Shown in pieces: positions 27,923 through 34,735 of a stretch of 64,000 nucleotides of DNA. Positions within the stretch are counted from its first letter, which is position 1. Each line of letters opens with the position of its first letter. The stretch comes from Devosia psychrophila. Its GTDB lineage: Bacteria; Pseudomonadota; Alphaproteobacteria; Rhizobiales; Devosiaceae. The stretch covers positions 1-64,000 of the forward strand of contig NZ_LAPV01000141.1 in NCBI RefSeq assembly GCF_000971275.1, given 5' to 3'. Below the pieces are notes generated by a model. The model saw only the letters and a program-made list of their open reading frames with translations. It ran no database searches and was not told where the DNA came from. The position numbers and the translations under genes were made by a program.

Positions 27923-28881
27923 TCGGCCGGCACCACCAGGCGGTAGCGCACGCTGTCGGGCTCGATGAGAAACTGGGCACTGCCGCCAACCGACAGCGGC
28001 ACGATGCGTTCCAGCACTAAAGTACCGAAGTGCGGCTGTCGCAGCGCATCGCCACTTTCGATGCCAGCCTCCTGCCACTCGATCACCAGATCGGCTTCCT
28101 GCCCTGAATGATCGACCAGCGTGGCATCGACCCAGACGTGCCCCGGCGCATTGTCCGCCAAGGCGCCATGTAGCACGGCATTGGCGCCCAGTTCGTGAAT
28201 GGCCAAGCCGATGTGCAGGGAGGCGTTCGGCCCCAACAGCGGGTTTTCGCCAGTGATGCGCACTTGGGCCAGCCGGTTGGAGCCGACCCGGGTGAGCTGC
28301 GCCGTTATCAGCGTGTGGAGATAAGTGCCGCGCCAGTTACTCTCGGTGACGAGATCCTGCGTGCTCGACAGAGCGTGCAGCCGACCGCGAAACTTGTCGA
28401 GAAAGCCTTTGATTGTTGAGCTGTGATGAGCTGTCTGCATTGCGACGGACTGCACGATGGCGAGAAGGTTTTTCGAGCGGTGGCTGACTTCGCGCAGCAA
28501 GGCCGACATAGCCTGTTCGCGAGCTCGGCTTTCTGTGACGTCGGCTATGATACCCAGGACGCCGTCCACGTCAGGCTGCAGGCGCACCTCGAATACCCGT
28601 CGCCGGAGCCCTTCGCCAATATCGAAATGAAAATTCTGCTCGGCGCCACTGCGGCGCGCCTGCTCGGTGTTCGCGCGGTAGGTGCTGGCAATGTCGGGAG
28701 GGAAAGCGGCTGACTCGGCTAAGCCCAGTATGTCTTGCGGCCAGCTCTCGGGAAGGTTCTCGGCTAGATCGAAGTGGTAATGGCGATCCTGGTGCAGGAT
28801 GCAGATGCCTTGTTCGCGCAAACCAGCTGACAAGGCGCGCAACCTCATGTTCGACTGTTGATTGAGCGCTGGGGGCGGCAT
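27907..28881 (-). CDS. HWE-family sensor histidine kinase
   Basis: A 324-residue soluble kinase. A degenerate PAS-like region (about residues 10-118, ending GIIADVTESR) precedes the HWE dimerisation/phosphotransfer helix LLREVSHRSKNLLAIVQSV with the phosphoryl His at about residue 134. The ATP-binding domain has the N-box IHELGANAVLHGAL and GTLVLERIVPLSVGG. HWE kinases in Alphaproteobacteria commonly phosphorylate PhyR or single-domain response regulators, which fits the adjacent stress locus. There are no membrane segments. The only promoter-like site upstream is the sigma EcfG-type box about 260 bases away, giving a long leader. Confidence 0.9.
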   Translation of the reverse strand: MPPPALNQQSNMRLRALSAGLREQGICILHQDRHYHFDLAENLPESWPQDILGLAESAAFPPDIASTYRANTEQARRSGAEQNFHFDIGEGLRRRVFEVRLQPDVDGVLGIIADVTESRAREQAMSALLREVSHRSKNLLAIVQSVAMQTAHHSSTIKGFLDKFRGRLHALSSTQDLVTESNWRGTYLHTLITAQLTRVGSNRLAQVRITGENPLLGPNASLHIGLAIHELGANAVLHGALADNAPGHVWVDATLVDHSGQEADLVIEWQEAGIESGDALRQPHFGTLVLERIVPLSVGGSAQFLIEPDSVRYRLVVPADQFEI

Positions 28882-29051
28882 AGCGGGAACTCACAAATGT
28901 CGCCAGGCTGGACGGCTTCGCCTATGACGAAGCCACGATGCTATCCGGCTAGGAGAGAAAAATTTTCATGTGCGCCGGAAGAAACCGGCAAGTAGTGAAA
29001 TGACAACAAAGCCAGAAACAGGACAACGAGACCTGTGCAATATCAGCCGAG

Positions 29052-29103
29052 GCGCCTGTTATTCCATGACACTCCCGCTAGGAGAGTTATGAGGAACAGG
29101 CGC
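29052..29103 (-). ncRNA. Structured leader or candidate small RNA under a stress promoter
   Basis: GCGCCTGTT and AACAGGCGC close a long imperfect hairpin of 52 bases whose inner arms also pair (GGAG with CTCC and flanking bases). The 10-mer GCTAGGAGAG occurs both here (29077-29086) and at 28948-28957; on the transcribed minus strand it reads CUCUCCUAGC, a sequence complementary to Shine-Dalgarno regions. An exact stress promoter lies just upstream. The 28882-29143 stretch has no credible gene. It may be a 5' leader of the kinase gene or a separate transcript; no clear terminator was found between them. Confidence 0.4.
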
Positions 29104-29143
29104 TAGTAGAGCATGTCTCTCCCTCGTATAACGATGGATACGC

Positions 29144-29168
29144 AACGGGCCGCGAGGGTGCCAGTTCC
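29144..29168 (-). promoter_or_regulatory. Sigma EcfG-type promoter without an adjacent gene
   Basis: On the minus strand GGAAC (29168-29164), 16 bases, CGTT (29147-29144): an exact match to the EcfG consensus. The next minus-strand gene, the HWE kinase, starts 263 bases further on. The predicted transcript begins around 29137. Confidence 0.7.
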
Positions 29169-29183
29169 TGTAAGGCAAGAAAA

Positions 29184-29206
29184 AAGGCCGGGAAAACCCC
29201 GGCCTT
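29184..29206 (-). terminator. Intrinsic terminator of phyR
   Basis: AAGGCCGGG, loop, CCCGGCCTT: a 9-bp GC-rich stem followed on the minus strand by a T-run (TTTTTT with the stem end). It lies 28 bases after the phyR stop codon. Confidence 0.85.
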
Positions 29207-29233
29207 GTCGGCAGTTCGAATGCATTGGCGAAA

Positions 29234-30028
29234 TCAGGCAGCGGCGCGGGAGCCTTCGTCGAAGAACAACGCCTGGCTGATCAGCGCCTTTACCATGTCG
29301 GGGTTGAACGGCTTGGTTACGAGGAAAGTGGGCTCGGGACGCTCGCCGGTCAGCAGGCGTTCCGGGAACGCGGTGATGAAAATCACCGGCACCGAATGGT
29401 GGTTCAGGATGTCGTTTACCGCGTCGATGCCAGAGCTGCCATCGGCAAGTTGGATATCGGCCAGAATCATCCGTGGATTGGTCTGGTTAAACAGGTTGAC
29501 GGCTTCCTTGTGCGTCCGTGCAACGCTGACGACCTTATGGCCGAGGCTTTCCACAAGCTGCTCGATATCCATGGCGATCAGGGGCTCGTCTTCGATAATC
29601 ATGATCTCTGTCGCCACCTGACGCGAGATTTCAATCGACGCTTCATCGAGCAGGGAGGCGAATTCGCTATCGGACACCGATAGGATCTCAGCGGCCTGCG
29701 GATGGGTAAAACCTTCTACAGCAACAAGCAGGAACGCCTGGCGGGGGCGTGGCGCCAGATTGGCAAGATTGCTCGACGCCCGCTTCTCCCAAGCAAAGGT
29801 TGAAGTCGGCTCAGGGACTTTGACGGCCGAGGACGAGAACAGCGCTGAGAACAGCTTGTACAGCGCAATGCGATCGTTGGACGCTTCGGGGAACAGAGAA
29901 ATGTCCGCAATGAGGGCTTCCAAAGTGGCGGCCACATACGCGTCGCCAGATGTCTGCGACCCCGTGACGGCGCGCGAAAACCGCCGTAGATACGGCAGGT
30001 GCGGAGCAATCCGCGTGGACAAAGTCAT
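29234..30028 (-). CDS. phyR: Anti-anti-sigma response regulator PhyR
   Basis: A 264-residue PhyR. The N-terminal sigma-like domain (about residues 1-135: RFSRAVTGSQTSGDAYVAATL, then LAPRPRQAFLLVAVEGFTHPQAAEILSVS) mimics EcfG regions 2 and 4 and binds NepR. The C-terminal receiver has IEDEP at about 145, the phosphoacceptor Asp in ILADIQL (about D191), TAF and the conserved Lys in TKP (about K239). When phosphorylated PhyR sequesters NepR and frees EcfG. ATG 30028 is used; longer in-frame starts run into the promoter region. An exact EcfG promoter lies upstream, so phyR is in its own regulon. Divergent from nepR-ecfG, the classic arrangement. Confidence 0.97.
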   Translation of the reverse strand: MTLSTRIAPHLPYLRRFSRAVTGSQTSGDAYVAATLEALIADISLFPEASNDRIALYKLFSALFSSSAVKVPEPTSTFAWEKRASSNLANLAPRPRQAFLLVAVEGFTHPQAAEILSVSDSEFASLLDEASIEISRQVATEIMIIEDEPLIAMDIEQLVESLGHKVVSVARTHKEAVNLFNQTNPRMILADIQLADGSSGIDAVNDILNHHSVPVIFITAFPERLLTGERPEPTFLVTKPFNPDMVKALISQALFFDEGSRAAA

Positions 30029-30079
30029 TAGTCTGAACTCCCAGTGACGCTTAAGGCTCGTGATAGCACGAACCTCGGA

Positions 30080-30105
30080 AACGGTCGCTGGTGAAAGAAA
30101 GTTCC
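30080..30105 (-). promoter_or_regulatory. Sigma EcfG promoter of phyR
   Basis: Minus strand: GGAAC (30105-30101), 17 bases, CGTT (30083-30080), an exact consensus match. About 50 bases to the phyR start. Its -35 box is one arm of the palindrome 30101-30119. Confidence 0.88.
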
Positions 30106-30119
30106 TGACGGTCAGGAAC
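30101..30119. repeat. Perfect palindrome joining the two -35 boxes
   Basis: GTTCCTGAC, G, GTCAGGAAC: 9-bp arms with a single central base. The two ends are the back-to-back -35 boxes (GGAAC) of the divergent phyR and nepR promoters. Confidence 0.85.
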
Positions 30120-30139
30120 TTTTTTTGACAGTGTGCATT
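30115..30139 (+). promoter_or_regulatory. Sigma EcfG-type promoter of nepR-ecfG
   Basis: GGAAC (30115-30119), 16 bases, CATT (30136-30139), one mismatch from CGTT in the -10 box. It is 47 bases upstream of nepR. The weaker -10 may lower autoregulation of the sigma operon relative to phyR. Confidence 0.65.
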
Positions 30140-30185
30140 ATGTCCACGAATGTGGGCAATCTCAATTTCGACGGCAAATAGCGTC

Positions 30186-30404
30186 ATGAAGGACAAACTG
30201 GTGACCCAGCAACGTATGCGTACGCAGGCGGGGCGGGCGGAAGATGGGCTCGGTCCGAATACGGATATCGGCAATCGACTGCGCGCACTCTACGGAGCCG
30301 TGCAAGACGAAGGTGTGCCGGAGCAGTTGCTCGACCTGCTGGAAAAGCTGGATAGTGCCGAGCAGGCGCACAAATCCAAGAATTCCCCTCGTGATGGGGA
30401 GTAA
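30186..30404 (+). CDS. nepR: Anti-sigma factor NepR
   Basis: A 72-residue NepR. The conserved core NTDIGNRLRALYGAVQDEGVPEQLLDLLEKLD gives the two helices that clamp EcfG and, alternatively, the PhyR sigma-like domain. ATG 30186 gives a typical short N-terminal extension; the in-frame GTG at 30150 would add 12 residues and lies nearly on the predicted transcription start, so it is unlikely. Its end (GGGGAG) provides the ribosome binding site for ecfG, four bases downstream, giving equal, coupled production. Confidence 0.95.
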   Translation: MKDKLVTQQRMRTQAGRAEDGLGPNTDIGNRLRALYGAVQDEGVPEQLLDLLEKLDSAEQAHKSKNSPRDGE

Positions 30405-30408
30405 ACAC

Positions 30409-30963
30409 ATGAGTGGCGAACCCCCCACCTTCAAGCGCGAGATGCTTGCAACGCTTCCCAGCCTGCGCGCTTTTGCGGTCTCCCTGACCGGCAAGCACGA
30501 CAAGGCAGATGACTTGGTACAAGACACCGTCATGAAAGCCTGGGCTAAGCAGACCAGCTTCGAAATGGGTACCAATATCAAGGCGTGGCTTTTCACTATC
30601 CTGCGCAACGAATTCTACAGCCAGATGCGCAAGCGGGGCCGCGAGGTGCAGGACAGCGATGGCGCATTTACCGAGCGTCTTTCAGTGCATCCGGCCCAGT
30701 ATGGCTCGATGGATATGCAGGATTTCAAGAAGGCGCTGTCGCAACTGCCGGATGATCAGCGTGAAGCCGTCATCCTTATTGGAGCCTCCGGCTTTTCCTA
30801 TGAGGAAGCTGCGGCGATATGCGATTGTGCAGTCGGTACGATGAAGAGTCGCGTCAGCCGGGCACGCACTCGCCTTCAGGATATTCTCAAGATCACGGGT
30901 GAGGCTGACTATGGTCCCGACGCTGTTTCGGCCCAGGTGACCACGTCCAATCACAGCTTTTAG
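30409..30963 (+). CDS. ecfG: General stress response sigma factor EcfG
   Basis: A 184-residue ECF sigma factor of the EcfG class (ECF15). Region 2 spans about residues 15-85 (LRAFAVSLTGKHDKADDLVQDTVMKAWA, then KAWLFTILRNEFYSQMRKRGRE). Region 4 spans about 105-160 (LSQLPDDQREAVILIGASGFSYEEAAAICDCAVGTMKSRVSRAR). No C-terminal extension. ATG 30409 is placed seven bases after GGGGAG at the end of nepR; a longer in-frame start would lie inside nepR. It would recognise the GGAAC/CGTT boxes found around it. Its stop codon overlaps the convergent receiver gene. Confidence 0.96.
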   Translation: MSGEPPTFKREMLATLPSLRAFAVSLTGKHDKADDLVQDTVMKAWAKQTSFEMGTNIKAWLFTILRNEFYSQMRKRGREVQDSDGAFTERLSVHPAQYGSMDMQDFKKALSQLPDDQREAVILIGASGFSYEEAAAICDCAVGTMKSRVSRARTRLQDILKITGEADYGPDAVSAQVTTSNHSF

Positions 30964-31322
30964 GGATTAATGGCAAGCGCCCGTGCTATGGCGCTTGCCA
31001 TTGTCTCCTCTGGGATTGGTTTGACGAGGATCGGCACAGCGCTGGTTATGTTGCGCGATAGGCCGATATCGCCAGTGGTAATTACCAGCGGAACACCGGC
31101 GGCACTTAGTTCTGTTGGCAATTGCTGATTGTGGGAATGATCTAGTCTTAGCTCTATGATCGCTAATGCCAGATCAGGCCAATGCTGACGCAGTTGCCGG
31201 GCCTCGCTCGCATTACGCGCAAACAGGGTCTGCCCCACGCCGAGAGCCTCCAGCATCTGCTGAATGTCTAGAGCGATTAAAAATTCTTCCTCGACAATGA
31301 GGACTGGACTACCTCTGAGCAT
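30960..31322 (-). CDS. Receiver-domain protein with Glu at the phosphoacceptor site
   Basis: A 120-residue stand-alone receiver domain. The acidic cluster VEEEFL (E11-E13), ITTGD (T82/T83) and the conserved Lys in VKPIP (K101) are present, but the phosphoacceptor region reads LAIIELRL, placing Glu57 where PhyR has Asp (ILADIQL). Glu at this site often mimics phosphorylation, so the protein could be locked in an on-like state or work without a kinase. ATG 31322 follows GGGAAG; ATG 31379 would add 19 residues without a visible ribosome binding site. It is convergent with ecfG (four-base overlap), next to three HWE-type kinases. Confidence 0.82.
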   Translation of the reverse strand: MLRGSPVLIVEEEFLIALDIQQMLEALGVGQTLFARNASEARQLRQHWPDLALAIIELRLDHSHNQQLPTELSAAGVPLVITTGDIGLSRNITSAVPILVKPIPEETMASAIARALAINP

Positions 31323-31397
31323 GGTTCTTCCCGAGCGCGTTGTTAAGTCCCTGATGGACCCGGTGGCCGAAGTTGTCATTTAAGTTTGACATGTGCG

Positions 31398-31422
31398 GGA
31401 ACGGCGGCGAAACCACTGCGTT
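31398..31422 (+). promoter_or_regulatory. Sigma EcfG promoter of the Crp/Fnr gene
   Basis: GGAAC (31398-31402), 16 bases, CGTT (31419-31422), exact. It lies about 36 bases before the TTG start of the Crp/Fnr gene and could also drive the kinase and lipid kinase genes downstream, which follow with small gaps. Confidence 0.82.
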
Positions 31423-31457
31423 TGGCTGTTGCCTGTTTTAGCGTCTTATGGTGATCC

Positions 31458-32213
31458 TTGAGCCTTGTGCTGCCAAGTTCTGGACGAAGGGTGCCATGCG
31501 AGCAGTGTCCTCTGCGGGCCATGCCGAGCTTCAGGGCCTTTGAAAGCCAGGAACTTCGATTTGTTTCGTCGTTCAAAACAGGCGAGCTGGTGGCCGAGAC
31601 CGGTACAACGCTTCTGGCAGAAGGCAATAACAGCGTACACCTCTATACGCTGCTGTCAGGCTGGGCCTTTCGCTACAAGACGTTGCCGGATGGACGTCGT
31701 CAAATTCTCAATTACATGCTGCCCGGCGATCTTGTCGGCCTCCAGGGCTCCATAATTGGCGAGATGCAACACTCGGTTGAGGCTTTGTCTCCCTTGGTCC
31801 TTTGCGTGTTCCAGCGAAATCGGCTGACTGAACTTTTCAGTAACCATCCAGGGCTGGCCTTCGACATTACCTGGCTGGCAGCTCAGGAAGAGCGGATGCT
31901 TGACGACCATCTATTGAGCCTTGGGCGGCGCAATGCCGTCGAACGGGCTGCCTATCTCATTGCGTTTCTCTACCAGCGAGCAGCGTCCGTTGGGCTTAGT
32001 GGGGCAAACGCTCTGTATCTGCCGATCACGCAAATGCATGTAGCCGACACGCTGGGCCTGTCGATCGTCCATACAAACAAGACATTGCGTAAACTGGCAG
32101 ATCGAAAACTCATTCGCTGGCTAGATCGCTCCTGCGAGGTCCTCGATGTCGAGGGGCTGATGCAGGCCGCGGAGTGGGAAGGCCCGTTGGAGCGGAAGCG
32201 GCCTTTGATATGA
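31458..32213 (+). CDS. Crp/Fnr-family transcriptional regulator
   Basis: A 251-residue regulator. Near the N terminus CEQCPLR gives a CxxC pair typical of rhizobial Fnr-like proteins, but a full iron-sulfur cysteine set is not seen. The cyclic-nucleotide-binding-like beta roll spans about residues 30-150 (LYTLLSGWAFRYKTLPDGRRQILNYMLPGDLVGLQG). A C-terminal winged helix (about 160-235) has LPITQMHVADTLGLSIVHTNKTLRKL as recognition region. Start codon choice is uncertain: TTG 31458 is used, GTG 31467 is possible, and no strong ribosome binding site was seen. The exact EcfG promoter upstream puts it in the stress regulon. Confidence 0.88.
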   Translation: MSLVLPSSGRRVPCEQCPLRAMPSFRAFESQELRFVSSFKTGELVAETGTTLLAEGNNSVHLYTLLSGWAFRYKTLPDGRRQILNYMLPGDLVGLQGSIIGEMQHSVEALSPLVLCVFQRNRLTELFSNHPGLAFDITWLAAQEERMLDDHLLSLGRRNAVERAAYLIAFLYQRAASVGLSGANALYLPITQMHVADTLGLSIVHTNKTLRKLADRKLIRWLDRSCEVLDVEGLMQAAEWEGPLERKRPLI

Positions 32214-32289
32214 TTGGGTGCCGGGCCTCAAATATGCCATTGCGCACAGGCAGACCGGACCCGTGTGGTGAAACGCGGCCCGCATCTGG

Positions 32290-33708
32290 ATGACGACGAT
32301 GAACATTATGGATGGGATCGGCAGGCTAAAGGGGATGACACAGGCCGAGTGGCGCGTGGCGCACAATGCCGCAGTGCTGATGTCCTTGGGCCTAGTGCTG
32401 CTGGCAGCCGTGGCGGCGCTGATCCTGGTGCAGGGCATCGACCGGCAGATCGGCGACGTCCTGCATACCTATGACGTACGAAATCAGGCGCGCGAACTCA
32501 CGATCACCCTGACCGGCGCCGAGAGCGCCCAACGCGGCTACGTGCTGACGCGCGACGATAGCTACCTCGAAGACTACCATCAGTCGTCATCCTCAATCGG
32601 CACCCGATTGCTTGCTTTGACTGGTCTTACCACGGATGACCCGCTGCAGGCCGCGCGTATCCGCGCTATCGCTGTGGAAACCGTCGACAAGTCGGACGAG
32701 ATGGAGCGCAGTGTAAAACTGGTGCAGGACGATCGAACGGCAGACGCGCGCCGACTTATTGCAGCCGGCGTCGGCGAACGGCTGATGGGTAGCCTGCAGG
32801 TTGCGCTCCAGCAGTTCATCGACGAGGAAAACGCTAAGCTTTTCGATCGCAACGAGCAAATTGATCAATCCCGGCGCTGGTTGGTGGGCGCAATCATCAC
32901 GGCTTTGGCGAGCGCGGTAATTCTCGCCTACGCGCTGTTTGCGCGGACGCAGAGGCAAGTCAGCGCACTGGTACTCAGCAAGGACCAACTGCACAGCGAA
33001 AACGAGATGCTGGAGGCTCATGTGATCGAACGCACGCAGGCGTTGGACGAGGCCCGAATTCACGCTGAGCAAGAGCGACAGCGTGTCGAGGCGTTGCTGC
33101 AGGATGCCAGTCACCGCATCGGCAATTCCCTCGCAACAGTATCGTCACTGCTCGGGCTGCAATTGCTCCGAACCAAGTCGGAGGAAGTGCGCGTGGCGCT
33201 TGAATCGGCACGGTCGCGGGTTCACGCGGTTGCCTCCGCGCACCGCCGGCTCAGGCTTGGTCACGACCTCGAAACCGCAAGTGCAGATGAGTTTTTAGAG
33301 GCCGTGTTGGAAGATATCGCCAAGACTGCCGGCGACCCCACAGCGGTCAACATTACGGGCGAATTCGATCCGATAGTGGTCGGCGCGCGCGATGCCACGA
33401 CGATCGGCATCCTGGCGGCCGAACTGGTTACCAATGCGCTCAAGCACGGTTTTCCCGATGGCCGCGCCGGCGCAATCGCGGTCTCACTCAAGCCCGATCC
33501 CAACGGCGTGCCGGTGCTCAGAGTCGTCGATGACGGCGTTGGACCGCCAGACGGGCAATCACTGGGCGAGGGCGGTCTTGGGTCGGTCATTATTGCCCAA
33601 CTGGCCAACCAGTTCGGGGGCGCCCCGTACTATGAGCGACGGCCTGAAGGCGGCCTGAGTGTCAGCGTACCTATGCCGAACATCGAAACCGTTTCAACCG
33701 CCAGCTGA
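32290..33708 (+). CDS. CHASE3-HisKA_2 sensor histidine kinase
   Basis: A 472-residue membrane kinase. A first TM helix (about residues 28-49) and second TM helix (about 197-219) flank a CHASE3-like periplasmic domain (TLTGAESAQRGYVLTRDDSYLEDY). A coiled-coil segment (about 225-270) leads to the HisKA_2 helix LLQDASHRIGNSLATVSSL (phosphoryl His about 275). The ATP-binding domain has AAELVTNALKHGF, VVDDGVG and GLGSVIIAQL. CHASE3 domains sense unknown signals across the membrane. It follows the Crp/Fnr gene by 76 bases without a visible promoter of its own. Confidence 0.9.
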   Translation: MTTMNIMDGIGRLKGMTQAEWRVAHNAAVLMSLGLVLLAAVAALILVQGIDRQIGDVLHTYDVRNQARELTITLTGAESAQRGYVLTRDDSYLEDYHQSSSSIGTRLLALTGLTTDDPLQAARIRAIAVETVDKSDEMERSVKLVQDDRTADARRLIAAGVGERLMGSLQVALQQFIDEENAKLFDRNEQIDQSRRWLVGAIITALASAVILAYALFARTQRQVSALVLSKDQLHSENEMLEAHVIERTQALDEARIHAEQERQRVEALLQDASHRIGNSLATVSSLLGLQLLRTKSEEVRVALESARSRVHAVASAHRRLRLGHDLETASADEFLEAVLEDIAKTAGDPTAVNITGEFDPIVVGARDATTIGILAAELVTNALKHGFPDGRAGAIAVSLKPDPNGVPVLRVVDDGVGPPDGQSLGEGGLGSVIIAQLANQFGGAPYYERRPEGGLSVSVPMPNIETVSTAS

Positions 33709-33730
33709 CACTAAACATCGAGGGGCACGA

Positions 33731-34639
33731 ATGCGCTTCATTGCGATACTGAATAGCGATGGTGGCACGCTGCGAACCATGGACCTGGGCGGGTTCTGCG
33801 TCACGGCGCGCGGGATATTTGAGCGGCACGGGCACGAACTCGATTGCCGAATTGTTGCTGGCAGCGACGTGGGAACCGCTCTGCGCAAGGCCGCGCAGGA
33901 GGAGGGCGTGCATGCGGTGTTAGCCGGCGGCGGGGACGGCACCATCTCGACCGCCGCAGGTATTTCGTTTGAGACGGGGAGACCGTTGGCAGTGTTGCCG
34001 GCCGGCACGATGAACCTCTTTGCGCGGGCGCTGAAGGTGCCGCTGGAATTAACGGAAGCACTTGAGCGAATTGCCGACGGCGGGGTTAACGCCGTAGATA
34101 TTGCAACTGCAAACCAGCGGACATTCGTGCATCAGTTCAGCGTGGGCATCCATGCGCGGCTGGTCCGCATTCGCGAGAACATGACCTATGGCAGCCGGAT
34201 CGGCAAAATGCTGGCAAGTTTGCGTGCCATCGGGGCCGCTGCACTCAATCCGCCCCAGTTCGAGGCGGAACTGCACACTAGCAATGGAATCGAGCGGAGG
34301 CGGGTCTCGGGCATCACCATTTCCAACAATCCATTGGGCGATCGACAAATTCATGCCGACGGCCTGCATGCGGGCATTCTCGGCGTCTATGTCGCCGCTC
34401 CGCTTTCGACGACGGCCCTGCTGAGGCTGGCCATAGATGTTCTCCTCGGTAGCTGGCGCGACAGTCCGATGGTTTCGGAGGAGGAGGTAGCGGAAGTTAC
34501 CCTACATTTTCCAAAGCGAAAGCACGGCGCACAGGCGGTGATCGACGGCGAGTTGATCAACCTCGATCGTTCGGTTGTGCTGAAGGTGCATCCGGGCGGC
34601 TTGAAGGTCGTGCTGCCAAAAAGCTCGGAGAATGCATAG
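33731..34639 (+). CDS. Diacylglycerol/lipid kinase family protein
   Basis: A 302-residue protein of the DAGK-catalytic family. The nucleotide site AVLAGGGDGTISTAAG lies at about residues 60-75, the PAGTMNLFARAL motif near 90-105, and a C-terminal beta-sandwich with AVIDGELINLDRS. Members phosphorylate diacylglycerol, sphingoid or related lipids; the substrate is not determinable. ATG 33731 is used, with GAGGGG nine bases upstream. It follows the CHASE3 kinase by 22 bases, so the two are probably co-transcribed, suggesting an envelope-lipid response in the stress island. Confidence 0.87.
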   Translation: MRFIAILNSDGGTLRTMDLGGFCVTARGIFERHGHELDCRIVAGSDVGTALRKAAQEEGVHAVLAGGGDGTISTAAGISFETGRPLAVLPAGTMNLFARALKVPLELTEALERIADGGVNAVDIATANQRTFVHQFSVGIHARLVRIRENMTYGSRIGKMLASLRAIGAAALNPPQFEAELHTSNGIERRRVSGITISNNPLGDRQIHADGLHAGILGVYVAAPLSTTALLRLAIDVLLGSWRDSPMVSEEEVAEVTLHFPKRKHGAQAVIDGELINLDRSVVLKVHPGGLKVVLPKSSENA

Positions 34640-34652
34640 AGATAGAATTTTT

Positions 34653-34677
34653 GGAACCGAATATAACCTCTGGCGTT
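34653..34677 (+). promoter_or_regulatory. Sigma EcfG promoter of the GAF-PAS-HWE kinase
   Basis: GGAAC (34653-34657), 16 bases, CGTT (34674-34677), exact match; 58 bases to the kinase start codon. Confidence 0.85.
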
Positions 34678-34735
34678 AGACACAACCAGTCGGCAGGTTG
34701 AATGCCGCCCGTGCAGTGTAGCGTTAGGACCAGAA

